7,888 bases of DNA, from positions 1 to 7,888 of the forward strand of contig DYJG01000104.1 of the NCBI GenBank assembly GCA_020723225.1. Reading direction: 5' to 3'. Below, one piece after another: positions 1 through 5,325 of this stretch; the first letter of the stretch is position 1; the number at the start of each line of letters is the position of its first letter. Made by a program: the position numbers and the translations under genes. The notes below the pieces were generated by a model. That model had not been told where the DNA came from, searched no databases, and saw only the letters and a program-made list of their open reading frames with translations. This stretch comes from Desulfobacca acetoxidans. Lineage in GTDB: Bacteria > Desulfobacterota > Desulfobaccia > Desulfobaccales > 0-14-0-80-60-11.

Positions 1-1
1 C

Positions 2-70
2 CAGGAAGAGGCCCCGGAACTGGTGAATGAAATAATCATTGATTTTTTGACCCGTTCCAGAAACAATTAA
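2..70 (+). CDS. C-terminal fragment of an alpha/beta-hydrolase-like protein (5' end outside window)
   Basis: An open frame runs in from the window edge and stops at TAA (68-70). It gives 22 residues beginning QEEAPELVNEII and ending FLTRSRNN. The pattern (acidic or HxEx-like start, then 'P-E-x-V-N-x-x-I-x-x-F-L') is the usual last helix of alpha/beta-hydrolase fold enzymes, such as epoxide hydrolase or haloalkane dehalogenase relatives, where it follows the catalytic histidine. That histidine would lie just outside the window. Only this tail is visible, so substrate and subfamily cannot be given. Codon use is not distinctive over so short a stretch. A weak hairpin (TCCCT 86-90 with AGGGA 100-104) follows the stop, without a convincing T-run. 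Confidence 0.5.
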   Translation, partial: QEEAPELVNEIIIDFLTRSRNN

Positions 71-136
71 GCTATCAGTTTCACATCCCTGCACGCTTTA
101 GGGAAATTTCTACACGGGAGGGTGGTTTAAATACCG

Positions 137-164
137 TTTTCGGTTTTCGGTTTCCGGTTTTCGG
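137..164. repeat. Tandem heptamer array, 4 x TTTTCGG type
   Basis: Four 7-bp units lie head to tail: TTTTCGG (137-143), TTTTCGG (144-150), TTTCCGG (151-157), TTTTCGG (158-164). The third unit differs by one base. The array sits in the gap between the hydrolase tail and the 75-residue orphan gene, upstream of that gene's promoter. The unit length matches the heptamer arrays in front of rpsO in this same window, although the sequence is different. Its function is unknown. Slippage-prone short tandem repeats of this kind can vary between strains. Confidence 0.75.
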
Positions 165-216
165 TAAAAAGATAGCCGCTTACCATTTAGTTTATTAAGT
201 TTGTAAGTTGGACTTC

Positions 217-244
217 TTGCCACGGAAGCCGAATTCGGTATAAC
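217..244 (+). promoter_or_regulatory. Sigma-70-like promoter with palindrome in the spacer
   Basis: TTGCCA (217-222, 5 of 6 to TTGACA) and TATAAC (239-244, 5 of 6 to TATAAT) are separated by 16 bp. The expected transcription start is near 250-252, only about 8 nt before the ATG at 259, so the message would be almost leaderless. This fits the lack of any Shine-Dalgarno sequence there. A perfect 10-bp palindrome, CCGAATTCGG (229-238), fills most of the spacer and would be a natural operator position. The assignment rests on consensus matching alone. Confidence 0.45.
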
Positions 245-258
245 CCGCCACAACAAGC

Positions 259-486
259 ATGCGCAAAAACATCATCCCCTTTGCCCGGGCCAAACGCTCC
301 GTTAAGGAAGTAATCGAGAAGTTCTATCAGGACCTGGACGACATCGAAGAGATCGTGGTTATCGCCAAAGACCGGGAGGGCGAATGGATCTTCGCCAATT
401 CGGAGTTGGAAAACGAACTGGAATGGATCGGCAGCCTCTATAAGTTCATCAACAAGGCCATTATGGAGGACGGAGAAGACTTTTAA
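259..486 (+). CDS. Small conserved-type hypothetical protein, 75 aa
   Basis: I do not recognise a named family. The start is well fixed: an in-frame TAA lies at 241-243, and the ATG at 259 is the only start codon between it and the body. The N-terminus (MRKNIIPFARAKRS) is basic with a short 'IIPF' patch. The rest is strongly acidic. A predicted strand (EEIVVIAKDREGEWIFANSE, about residues 30-49) is followed by a helix (about 50-72). Basic 'xxIIPF' head, strand, 'G-x-W', then 'WIGSLYKF' and an acidic tail resembles small orphan proteins often seen in proteobacteria and their phages, but that is pattern memory, not a search. There is no signal peptide or membrane segment, so it is probably cytoplasmic. 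No Shine-Dalgarno is visible; a promoter ends about 8 nt upstream. A strong terminator follows 37 bp after the stop, so it is probably monocistronic. Confidence 0.7.
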   Translation: MRKNIIPFARAKRSVKEVIEKFYQDLDDIEEIVVIAKDREGEWIFANSELENELEWIGSLYKFINKAIMEDGEDF

Positions 487-522
487 AAATCGTTTTGCGT
501 TTTTCGTTTTTGAGCAAAAAAT

Positions 523-561
523 TAAAATGGGAGCCAGGCTTTTAACCCGGCTCCCATTTTA
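523..561 (+). terminator. Strong intrinsic terminator, possibly bidirectional
   Basis: A perfect 13-bp inverted repeat: TAAAATGGGAGCC (523-535) pairs with GGCTCCCATTTTA (549-561) around a 13-nt loop. The plus-strand right arm ends in TTTTA, and the left arm starts with an A-run preceded by further A-rich sequence (516-527). The minus-strand transcript therefore also ends in a U-rich tract. It ends the 75-aa gene on the plus strand and could stop leftward transcripts from the membrane-protein side. Confidence 0.85.
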
Positions 562-679
562 TCTGCACGGATTGACCGGGTGGGGAATGCACAGCCATTC
601 TCTCTTCACCCGCACCCCCCTTGCCAACATCTCCTGATCGGGTTTCAATCAGAAAGCGGCTATCAGGGTGTTATACCAA

Positions 680-709
680 CTTCACATTCACGTGCTTCAC
701 ATTCACGTG
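680..709. repeat. Tandem duplication, 2 x CTTCACATTCACGTG
   Basis: Two perfect 15-bp copies lie head to tail at 680-694 and 695-709, and the next base (C710) begins a third copy. Each unit ends in the palindrome CACGTG (689-694 and 704-709), so two identical 6-bp palindromes sit 15 bp apart. No promoter elements are evident right beside it. It may be a simple slippage duplication or a paired protein-binding site. Confidence 0.75.
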
Positions 710-731
710 CAACAAAACAGTATAATCAAAA

Positions 732-793
732 CGGCGTTCATCTGCGTTTATCGGCGGTTAAAATTAACCGCCGATGCACGTAGATAAACGCCG
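732..793. repeat. Imperfect 62-bp palindrome (REP/MITE-like interspersed repeat)
   Basis: The left arm (732-760) and right arm (765-793) are reverse complements over about 29 bp with four mismatches. The inner GGCGGTTAA/TTAACCGCC part is perfect, leaving only an AA loop at 762-763. The transcript of either strand would fold into a long hairpin. Arms of the type 'CGTTCATCTGCGTTTATC' are reminiscent of palindromic repeats scattered through intergenic DNA of many bacteria; this is recalled, not searched. There is no strong T-run, but its place between convergent genes would let it act as a transcript end or 3' stabiliser for the leftward membrane-protein gene. Confidence 0.7.
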
Positions 794-863
794 CTCCTCC
801 TAAGGTTTGTTGCTCGAGAAAGCGAACCTGGTATTACGCCCCGACTCGTTTAAGGTTGCCGAT

Positions 864-1244
864 CTAGGGTTTTTGAGCGCCCCTTAATGTTGTGATATCC
901 CGGTTCAATTCAACCCCTTTGATGTCTTTCACCTTCAATAGGTAGGCGGCGATGGAATTCCAGAAACCGGAACCCCCGCTGGCAAGAAGACCCAGCGCCC
1001 AAATCCCCTGGAATCCCCAGTTTGGGAAAGCAGCATTTATCACGTCTTTGGCCAACCACGCGGTAAATATGCCTGCCCCCACGGCCAAGACCTGAAGAAC
1101 GACCTTTCTCCACCTCTCTTTGGCGGGATTATCCTCGATCTTATTTGCCAGGAAGGGAATCATACCTTTAATTATCTCCACAAGACGCTCTGATGCCACA
1201 CTAAGAGCTACAAGAATTGCGACTGCTAATGAAAGATTATCCAT
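864..1244 (-). CDS. Small integral membrane protein of unknown function, 126 aa (holin-like topology)
   Basis: I do not recognise a named family. Three hydrophobic segments are visible at about residues 4-24, 48-65 and 80-103. A charged loop (KIEDNPAKERWRK, about 35-47) separates the first two, and a mixed-charge C-terminal tail (about 104-126) follows the last. The motif ERLVEIIKG (19-27) caps the first helix, and LLASGGSGFWNS (86-97) is a glycine/serine-rich patch inside the third. That patch looks like a conserved helix-packing or functional signature. Size and topology recall phage holins, but no endolysin or other phage gene is nearby, so a holin role is only a possibility. Start: ATG at 1244 with AAGGAG six bases upstream, a strong site. 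It lies beyond the terminator of the pnp-peptidase block, so it needs its own promoter; a candidate lies in the AT-rich leader. Confidence 0.75.
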   Translation of the reverse strand: MDNLSLAVAILVALSVASERLVEIIKGMIPFLANKIEDNPAKERWRKVVLQVLAVGAGIFTAWLAKDVINAAFPNWGFQGIWALGLLASGGSGFWNSIAAYLLKVKDIKGVELNRDITTLRGAQKP

Positions 1245-1463
1245 GGCAATCTCCTTGAGATTAAAGGTTTGGGTTAAATAATATCAATCCATATGCATGA
1301 ATAAAAATGTGCAGGTGCAATTCTTATCCGTTGAACTGTTTAGAAAATATTTATTGTAAATAATATAATTATATCTTATACCATAATCAAAGAGGTATCT
1401 ATGAATTTTATATATATATAATATTATTTGAATGAAGATTGGCTTGATATGCGCGCCCGCAAT
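1245..1463. other. AT-rich intergenic leader
   Basis: This roughly 220-bp stretch is far richer in A and T than either flank. It includes a (TA)6 run (1409-1420) and several TATAAT-like hexamers on the minus strand. It separates the terminator of the pnp-peptidase block from the small membrane-protein gene. I see no gene in it. An open frame over 1284-1520 on the minus strand crosses the terminator and has AT-driven composition, so I do not call it. The most likely role is the long promoter and 5' leader region of the membrane-protein gene. Confidence 0.6.
1362..1390 (-). promoter_or_regulatory. Candidate promoter of the small membrane-protein gene
   Basis: On the minus strand TTGATT (1390-1385, 4 of 6 to TTGACA) is followed after 17 bp by TATATT (1367-1362, 5 of 6 to TATAAT). 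It would give a leader of roughly 110 nt. In DNA this AT-rich, such matches arise easily by chance, so confidence is low. Other -10-like hexamers overlap it. Confidence 0.3.
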
Positions 1464-1464
1464 T

Positions 1465-1488
1465 AAAAAGGCGAGCACAAGGCTCGCC
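1465..1488 (-). terminator. Intrinsic terminator of the rpsO-pnp-M16 block
   Basis: On the minus strand GGCGAGC (1488-1482), loop CTTGT, then GCTCGCC (1476-1470) is followed at once by TTTTT (1469-1465). That is a GC-rich 7-bp stem with a U-run, the textbook intrinsic form. It begins about 30 bp after the stop codon of the M16 peptidase and marks the end of the leftward operon. Confidence 0.9.
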
Positions 1489-1520
1489 CAATTTTCACCT
1501 GCCCTCTCTCCCCTGTTCAA

Positions 1521-2765
1521 TTAAAAGTCCAGCCCCATCTCCCCCGCCACCGGACCCAGCAGGGCCATGGCCCACTTTTCCGGCCGGAGCATGTCCCGGG
1601 CCAGGTCCTGGACCTCTGCGGCGGTGACCTTCAGCAGGCCGTCGATGATTTCCTCCAGGGGAATGTAGTGGCCGAACAGGATCTCGTTTTTGGCCAGGCG
1701 CATCATGCGGTGGTCGCAGTCTTCCGCGTGCAGATAAATGGAGCCCCGGAGGTATTCCTTGGCGGCTTTCAGCTCCTCCTCCGAGACCGCTTCCGCCCTT
1801 ATTTTCCTAAGTTCCTGGTAAGTCGCGTCCAGCAGCCTTTCCAAATTTTTAGGACTCACCCCCGCGGAGACGCCCAACAGCCCGGTGTCGCTGAAAAAGC
1901 TCATAAACGCATAGATGTTGTAGGCCAGGCCCAGTTCCTCCCGCACCACCTGGAAGAGGCGGGAACTCATGTTCCCCCCCAGGACCAGTTGCAGGAGGGT
2001 GGCCGCATAGCGCTCCTGATCTCCGGCTGCCGGGCCTTTGGCGCCCAGGCAGACGTGCACCTGTTCCAGGTCCCGGGCAGCGCGGTAAATACCCGGATGC
2101 ACGGCCACCGGGTCCCGGGGCCGGTGGGCCGAGCCGTTATGGAAATCCTGGAACCTGGAGGCGATTAAATCCAGCAGTTCCTGATGGTCGACCCGGCCGG
2201 CCGCGGCGATCACCGTCTTTTCCGGCCGGTAGACCCGGTTCCGGTAACCCACGAGCTGCTCCCGGCTGACCCGGGAAATTTGGTCTTCTTCTCCCAAAAT
2301 AGGACGGCCGAAGGGCGCATCTCCCCAGAACCCCTTGGCGAACAGCACCTGCACCAGATCCTCGGGGTTGTCATCCTGGGCGCAGATCTCCTCCAGAATG
2401 ACTTGGCGCTCCTTCTCCAGGTCTTCGGGTTGGTACAGGGGATTAAGGACCAGGTCGCCCAACAGGTCCGCCACCCGGGGCAGGTTCTCGGCCAGTACCT
2501 TGCCGTGGAAGCAGGTGTTTTCCTTGCTGGTGAACGCGTTTAAGGCGCCGCCCAGTTGGTCGATCTCCCGGGCGATGTCCAGGGCGCTTCTAGTGGGTGT
2601 GCCTTTGAAGGCCAGGTGCTCCAGGAAGTGGGAGAGGCCGTTTTCCTCCAGGGCCTCGTCCCTGGAGCCGACGTTGAGCCATACCCCCACCGCCACTGAA
2701 TGGAAATGGGGGTCTTCTTCGGTGACGATCCGGAGGCCGTTATTCAGGACGCTTTTTTGGTGCAC
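1521..2765 (-). CDS. M16 family zinc peptidase (processing-peptidase-like), 414 aa
   Basis: A zinc metallopeptidase of the insulinase/pitrilysin family, one-chain bacterial type related to the beta subunit of mitochondrial processing peptidase. The inverted zinc motif HFLEH is at residues 46-50 (ligands H46 and H50, catalytic E49). The third ligand is probably E126 in VILEE, 76 residues on, the usual spacing. The N-terminal M16 domain spans about 5-150 and the C-terminal one about 165-340. The conserved R275/Y282 pair in REELGLAY lies in the second domain. Length is normal for the short M16B group. There is no signal peptide, so it is predicted cytoplasmic; the physiological substrate is unknown. 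It starts with GTG at 2765, inside the 3' end of pnp (26-bp overlap), without a clear ribosome binding site, which suggests translational coupling. pnp-M16 adjacency is common in related bacteria. A terminator follows about 30 bp after the stop. Confidence 0.95.
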   Translation of the reverse strand: MHQKSVLNNGLRIVTEEDPHFHSVAVGVWLNVGSRDEALEENGLSHFLEHLAFKGTPTRSALDIAREIDQLGGALNAFTSKENTCFHGKVLAENLPRVADLLGDLVLNPLYQPEDLEKERQVILEEICAQDDNPEDLVQVLFAKGFWGDAPFGRPILGEEDQISRVSREQLVGYRNRVYRPEKTVIAAAGRVDHQELLDLIASRFQDFHNGSAHRPRDPVAVHPGIYRAARDLEQVHVCLGAKGPAAGDQERYAATLLQLVLGGNMSSRLFQVVREELGLAYNIYAFMSFFSDTGLLGVSAGVSPKNLERLLDATYQELRKIRAEAVSEEELKAAKEYLRGSIYLHAEDCDHRMMRLAKNEILFGHYIPLEEIIDGLLKVTAAEVQDLARDMLRPEKWAMALLGPVAGEMGLDF

Positions 2766-4893
2766 GGCTGGGTCTTCTCTCTCTATCCGACTCCCTGATC
2801 TGCATGCCTTCCGGCACCGGCAGCAGCGCCTTGCGGGACAGGCGGATCTTCCCCTGCCGGTCCACGTCCAGGACCTTGACCGTCACTTCGTCCCCTTCCT
2901 TCAGGACGTCGGTCACCGTCTGCACCCGGGTGTGTTCCAATTCCGAGATATGGACCAGGCCGTCGGTCCCGGGCAGAATCTCCACGAACGCGCCGAAATC
3001 CATGATCTTCTTCACTATCCCCGAATAGACCTTGCCCACCTCGGCTTCCGCGGTGATCTCGTTGATCATGCGGATGGCTTCGTTGGCGGCCTTCTGGTCC
3101 GCAGAGGAGATATGGATGCGGCCGTCGTCTTCGATATCGATCTTCACCCCGGTGGCCGCGACGATGCTCTTCACCATTTTGCCGCCGGGTCCGATGACCT
3201 CCCGGATCTTGTCGGGGTTGATGGTCAGGACGATGATCTTGGGAGCATGCTCCTTGAGCTCCGGAGAAGGCTCGGCGATGACCTTGTTCATTTCGCCGAG
3301 GATGTGCAGCCTGGCCTCCCGGGCCTGGTTCAGGGCCTGGGCCATGACCTCCCTGGTGAGGCCGGTCATCTTGATGTCCATCTGCACCGCGGTGATGCCC
3401 ATTGCCGTGCCGGCCACCTTGAAGTCCATGTCCCCCAGGTGGTCTTCATCCCCCAGGATGTCCGAAAGCACGGCCACCCGGTCCCCCTCCTTGATGAGGC
3501 CCATGGCCACCCCGGCCACCGCGGCCTTAAGGGGCACGCCCGCGTCCATCAGGGCCATGGACCCGCCGCAGATGGTGGCCATGGAGGAGGAGCCGTTGGA
3601 GGCCAGGATTTCCGAGACGATGCGGATGGTATAGGGAAACTCCTCCGCGGAGGGCAGCACCTGGGATATGGCCCGTTCCGCCAGAGCGCCGTGGCCGATT
3701 TCCCGGCGGCTCGGGCCCCGGAGCATCCGGGCCTCGCCCACCGAATAGGGCGGGAAATTATAGTGCAGCATGAAGGACTTGAAGGTCTCGCCCATCAGGG
3801 TCTCGATCTTCTGCTCATCGGACGGCGTGCCCAGGGTGGCCACCGCCAGGGCCTGGGTCTCCCCCCGGGTGAAGATGGCGGAGCCGTGGGTCCGGCTCAA
3901 CATGCCCACTTCCCCCCAGATGGGGCGGACGTCGCTGAAGCCGCGGCCGTCGATGCGGCGCTGCTCTTTAAGCACCCATTCCCGCACCAGGCGTTTCTTG
4001 AAGTCCTGGAAGATGCCCACCACCTCTTTTTTCGGGACTTCCACGGCCTCTCCCAGATCGGCCAGGACGTCGTCCCGCACCTGATCCAGGGCCTGGTAGC
4101 GGGCCAGCTTCTCCGGGATGGTCACTGCGGCCAGGAGTCGGTCCTTGGCCAGGGCCGCGATCTGCTTCGGCAGGTCGCCGTAATCCGGCAGTTCGGGAGG
4201 CGGCAGCTTTTCTTTGCCGATCTCTTCCCGCATCCGGCTGATCAGGGCCAGGATGGGGTGGAGCTGCTCCTGGGCGAAGAACAGGGCCTCCAGGACCTCT
4301 TCTTCCGTAGCCATGCTGGCGCCGCCCTCCACCATCACCAACCCCTGGGGCGCGCCCGCGACGATGAGGTTCAGGGTGCACTCCTTCAATTGGCTGGCGG
4401 TGGGATTGACCACCAAGTCTCCTGCCACCTTGGCCACCCGCACCGCGGCCACCGGGCCTTGGAAGGGAATATTGGAAATCTCCAGGGCCGCGGCCGCGCC
4501 GTTCAAGGCCACGGTGTCCGGATCGGTCTCCGGGTCTCCGGAGAGCACGGTGGCGATAATCTGGATCTCCCGGTACAGGCCCTTGGGAAACAAGGGCCGC
4601 AGCGGCCGGTCGATCAATCGGGAAGTTAGAGTCTCCTTTTCACTGGGGCGGCCGATCTCCCGGCGGAAGAAGCCTCCGGGGACCCGCCCCGCGGCATAGG
4701 CCTTTTCCAGGTAATCGCAGGTCAAGGGCAAAAAGTCGATGCCCTCCCGGATATCCTCCGACATGACCGCGGTGACCAGCACGGCGCTCTCTCCGTATCT
4801 TACCAATACGGAGCCGCTTGCTTGTTGGGCCAGACGGCCCGTTTCGAAGCTGAGGTCCCGGCCTCCCACTTCTACTTTAAATATTTTTGACAT
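2740..4893 (-). CDS. pnp: Polyribonucleotide nucleotidyltransferase (PNPase), 717 aa
   Basis: A phosphate-dependent 3'-to-5' exoribonuclease that also adds 3' tails; it acts in the cytoplasm as a ring trimer, often in the degradosome. All five domains are present: RNase PH-like 1 (about 10-145, with FFRREIGRPSEKE and SRLIDRPLRPLFP), alpha-helical linker domain (about 150-300), RNase PH-like 2 (about 315-545), KH (about 553-615, GPGG loop at 568-571) and S1 (about 618-688, DFGAFVEILPG). The metal-site residues equivalent to E. coli D486, D492 and K494 are D484, D490 and K492 in GDEDHLGDMDFK. A short basic tail (about 700-717) ends the protein and is encoded where the M16 peptidase gene begins. 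Start ATG at 4893; the Shine-Dalgarno overlaps the rpsO stop codon 17 bp upstream. Length and motifs indicate an intact, active enzyme. Confidence 0.99.
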   Translation of the reverse strand: MSKIFKVEVGGRDLSFETGRLAQQASGSVLVRYGESAVLVTAVMSEDIREGIDFLPLTCDYLEKAYAAGRVPGGFFRREIGRPSEKETLTSRLIDRPLRPLFPKGLYREIQIIATVLSGDPETDPDTVALNGAAAALEISNIPFQGPVAAVRVAKVAGDLVVNPTASQLKECTLNLIVAGAPQGLVMVEGGASMATEEEVLEALFFAQEQLHPILALISRMREEIGKEKLPPPELPDYGDLPKQIAALAKDRLLAAVTIPEKLARYQALDQVRDDVLADLGEAVEVPKKEVVGIFQDFKKRLVREWVLKEQRRIDGRGFSDVRPIWGEVGMLSRTHGSAIFTRGETQALAVATLGTPSDEQKIETLMGETFKSFMLHYNFPPYSVGEARMLRGPSRREIGHGALAERAISQVLPSAEEFPYTIRIVSEILASNGSSSMATICGGSMALMDAGVPLKAAVAGVAMGLIKEGDRVAVLSDILGDEDHLGDMDFKVAGTAMGITAVQMDIKMTGLTREVMAQALNQAREARLHILGEMNKVIAEPSPELKEHAPKIIVLTINPDKIREVIGPGGKMVKSIVAATGVKIDIEDDGRIHISSADQKAANEAIRMINEITAEAEVGKVYSGIVKKIMDFGAFVEILPGTDGLVHISELEHTRVQTVTDVLKEGDEVTVKVLDVDRQGKIRLSRKALLPVPEGMQIRESDRERRPSRAPKKRPE

Positions 4894-4906
4894 GTGCTTT
4901 AAACTG

Positions 4907-4912
4907 CCTCCT
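4907..4912 (-). promoter_or_regulatory. Ribosome binding site of pnp overlapping the rpsO stop codon
   Basis: AGGAGG on the minus strand (4912-4907) shares bases with the TAG stop of rpsO (4913-4911). Spacing to the pnp ATG is 13 nt, longer than usual. No in-frame alternative start lies between, so this site decides the pnp start. The overlap suggests that ribosomes finishing rpsO feed pnp translation. Confidence 0.6.
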
Positions 4913-5180
4913 ATTTGCGCAGACCGAGTTGTTCGATCAGGGTCCGGTAGCGTTCGATATCCTTGGCTTTCAAAAAGTTCAGGAGCCGCCGGCGTTGTCC
5001 CACCAGCTTAATCAGCCCCCGACGGGAGTGGTGATCTTTGGCGTGTGACTTGAAGTGATCCGTCAAATAGTTGATCCTCTCGCTAAGGATGGCCACCTGC
5101 ACTTCCGGCGAACCGGTATCCGCCTCATGGAGCCGGAAGCGATCAATAATCTCCCGTTTCTGTTCAGTATCTAGGCCCAC
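4911..5180 (-). CDS. rpsO: Small ribosomal subunit protein uS15, 89 aa
   Basis: A primary 16S rRNA-binding protein of the 30S platform that binds the h20-h22 junction and nucleates S6, S18 and S11 assembly. The 89-residue length is standard. Signatures: DTGSPEVQ (residues 21-28) and HAKDHHSRRGL (46-55), the rRNA-contacting loop and helix, then LVGQRRRLLNFL (59-70) and the usual C-terminus LIEQLGLRK. It starts with GTG at 5180, preceded by AAGGAGG at a spacing of 5 nt. It lies 17 bp ahead of pnp, the conserved order. Its leader toward truB (about 190 bp) is made of inverted heptamer arrays rather than a plain spacer. In several bacteria S15 represses its own translation through a structure in this leader, by different folds in different lineages. 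Whether that happens here cannot be read from the sequence. Confidence 0.99.
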   Translation of the reverse strand: MGLDTEQKREIIDRFRLHEADTGSPEVQVAILSERINYLTDHFKSHAKDHHSRRGLIKLVGQRRRLLNFLKAKDIERYRTLIEQLGLRK

Positions 5181-5185
5181 GACTT

Positions 5186-5192
5186 CCTCCTT
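5186..5192 (-). promoter_or_regulatory. Strong ribosome binding site fixing the GTG start of rpsO
   Basis: AAGGAGG on the minus strand (5192-5186) lies 5 nt before the GTG at 5180. The A-run next to it (5197-5193 region on this strand) belongs to the 3' arm of a 9-bp inverted repeat, so the site sits directly beside a possible leader hairpin. Confidence 0.85.
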
Positions 5193-5195
5193 TTT

Positions 5196-5230
5196 TTAGC
5201 TATCAGCCATCAGCTTTCAGCTTTCAGCTA
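5196..5230. repeat. Heptamer array in the rpsO leader, five TCAGCTN-type units
   Basis: Five 7-bp units lie head to tail: TTAGCTA (5196-5202), TCAGCCA (5203-5209), TCAGCTT (5210-5216), TCAGCTT (5217-5223), TCAGCTA (5224-5230). It is mirrored by an inverted heptamer array at 5326-5360. Over 27 bp (5203-5229 against 5327-5353) the two arrays are reverse complements with three mismatches, so the rpsO leader transcript can fold into a long stem enclosing about 97 nt. The first units lie directly upstream of the rpsO Shine-Dalgarno. Confidence 0.8.
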
Positions 5231-5270
5231 AAAACCGAGTAACTGATTTTATTAGCCTTATTTTTTTAAT

Positions 5271-5310
5271 CCATCCGCTGTGAGTGGCCACCAACCTGCG
5301 GCCCGGATGG
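5271..5310. repeat. Inner inverted repeat of the truB-rpsO spacer
   Basis: CCATCCG (5271-5277) and CGGATGG (5304-5310) are perfect 7-bp reverse complements. Between them is GC-rich sequence that includes the palindrome GTGGCCAC. It nests inside the outer heptamer arms, giving the spacer a stem-within-stem layout like that of small palindromic mobile repeats. No terminator-type T-run follows it on either strand. Confidence 0.5.
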
Positions 5311-5325
5311 CAAATTTCTTTCTTT

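Larger units (their letters stand above)
571..863. other. Gene-free stretch between convergent small genes
   Basis: I find no supportable gene in these roughly 290 bases. They lie between the stop of the rightward 75-aa gene's unit and the stop of the leftward membrane-protein gene. They contain a tandem 15-bp repeat with CACGTG cores and a 62-bp imperfect palindrome, both listed separately. The one open frame here (580-783) runs through both repeats, has low-complexity content and no ribosome binding site, so I do not call it. Confidence 0.6.

Noticed and set aside
137..164. CRISPR array
   Set aside because: Units are 7 bp with no spacers; neither this nor the rpsO-leader arrays have repeat-spacer structure, and no cas gene is present.
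580..783. 67-codon plus-strand open frame
   Set aside because: It is built from the tandem 15-bp repeat and one arm of the palindrome, starts within downstream sequence of a terminator, and lacks a ribosome binding site.
910..1113. 67-codon minus-strand open frame inside the membrane-protein gene
   Set aside because: It is an out-of-frame shadow of the 126-aa gene, which has the strong ribosome binding site and hydrophobic segments.
1284..1520. 78-codon minus-strand open frame after the peptidase
   Set aside because: It begins right at the peptidase stop, runs through the terminator hairpin and then through AT-rich DNA; composition is noise-like and there is no family resemblance.
2335..4629. 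Very long plus-strand open frame (764 codons) opposite pnp and the peptidase
   Set aside because: It is the antisense shadow of GC-rich pnp and M16 genes; its product is rich in His/Gly/Arg low-complexity sequence with no domain, while the minus-strand frames encode intact known proteins.
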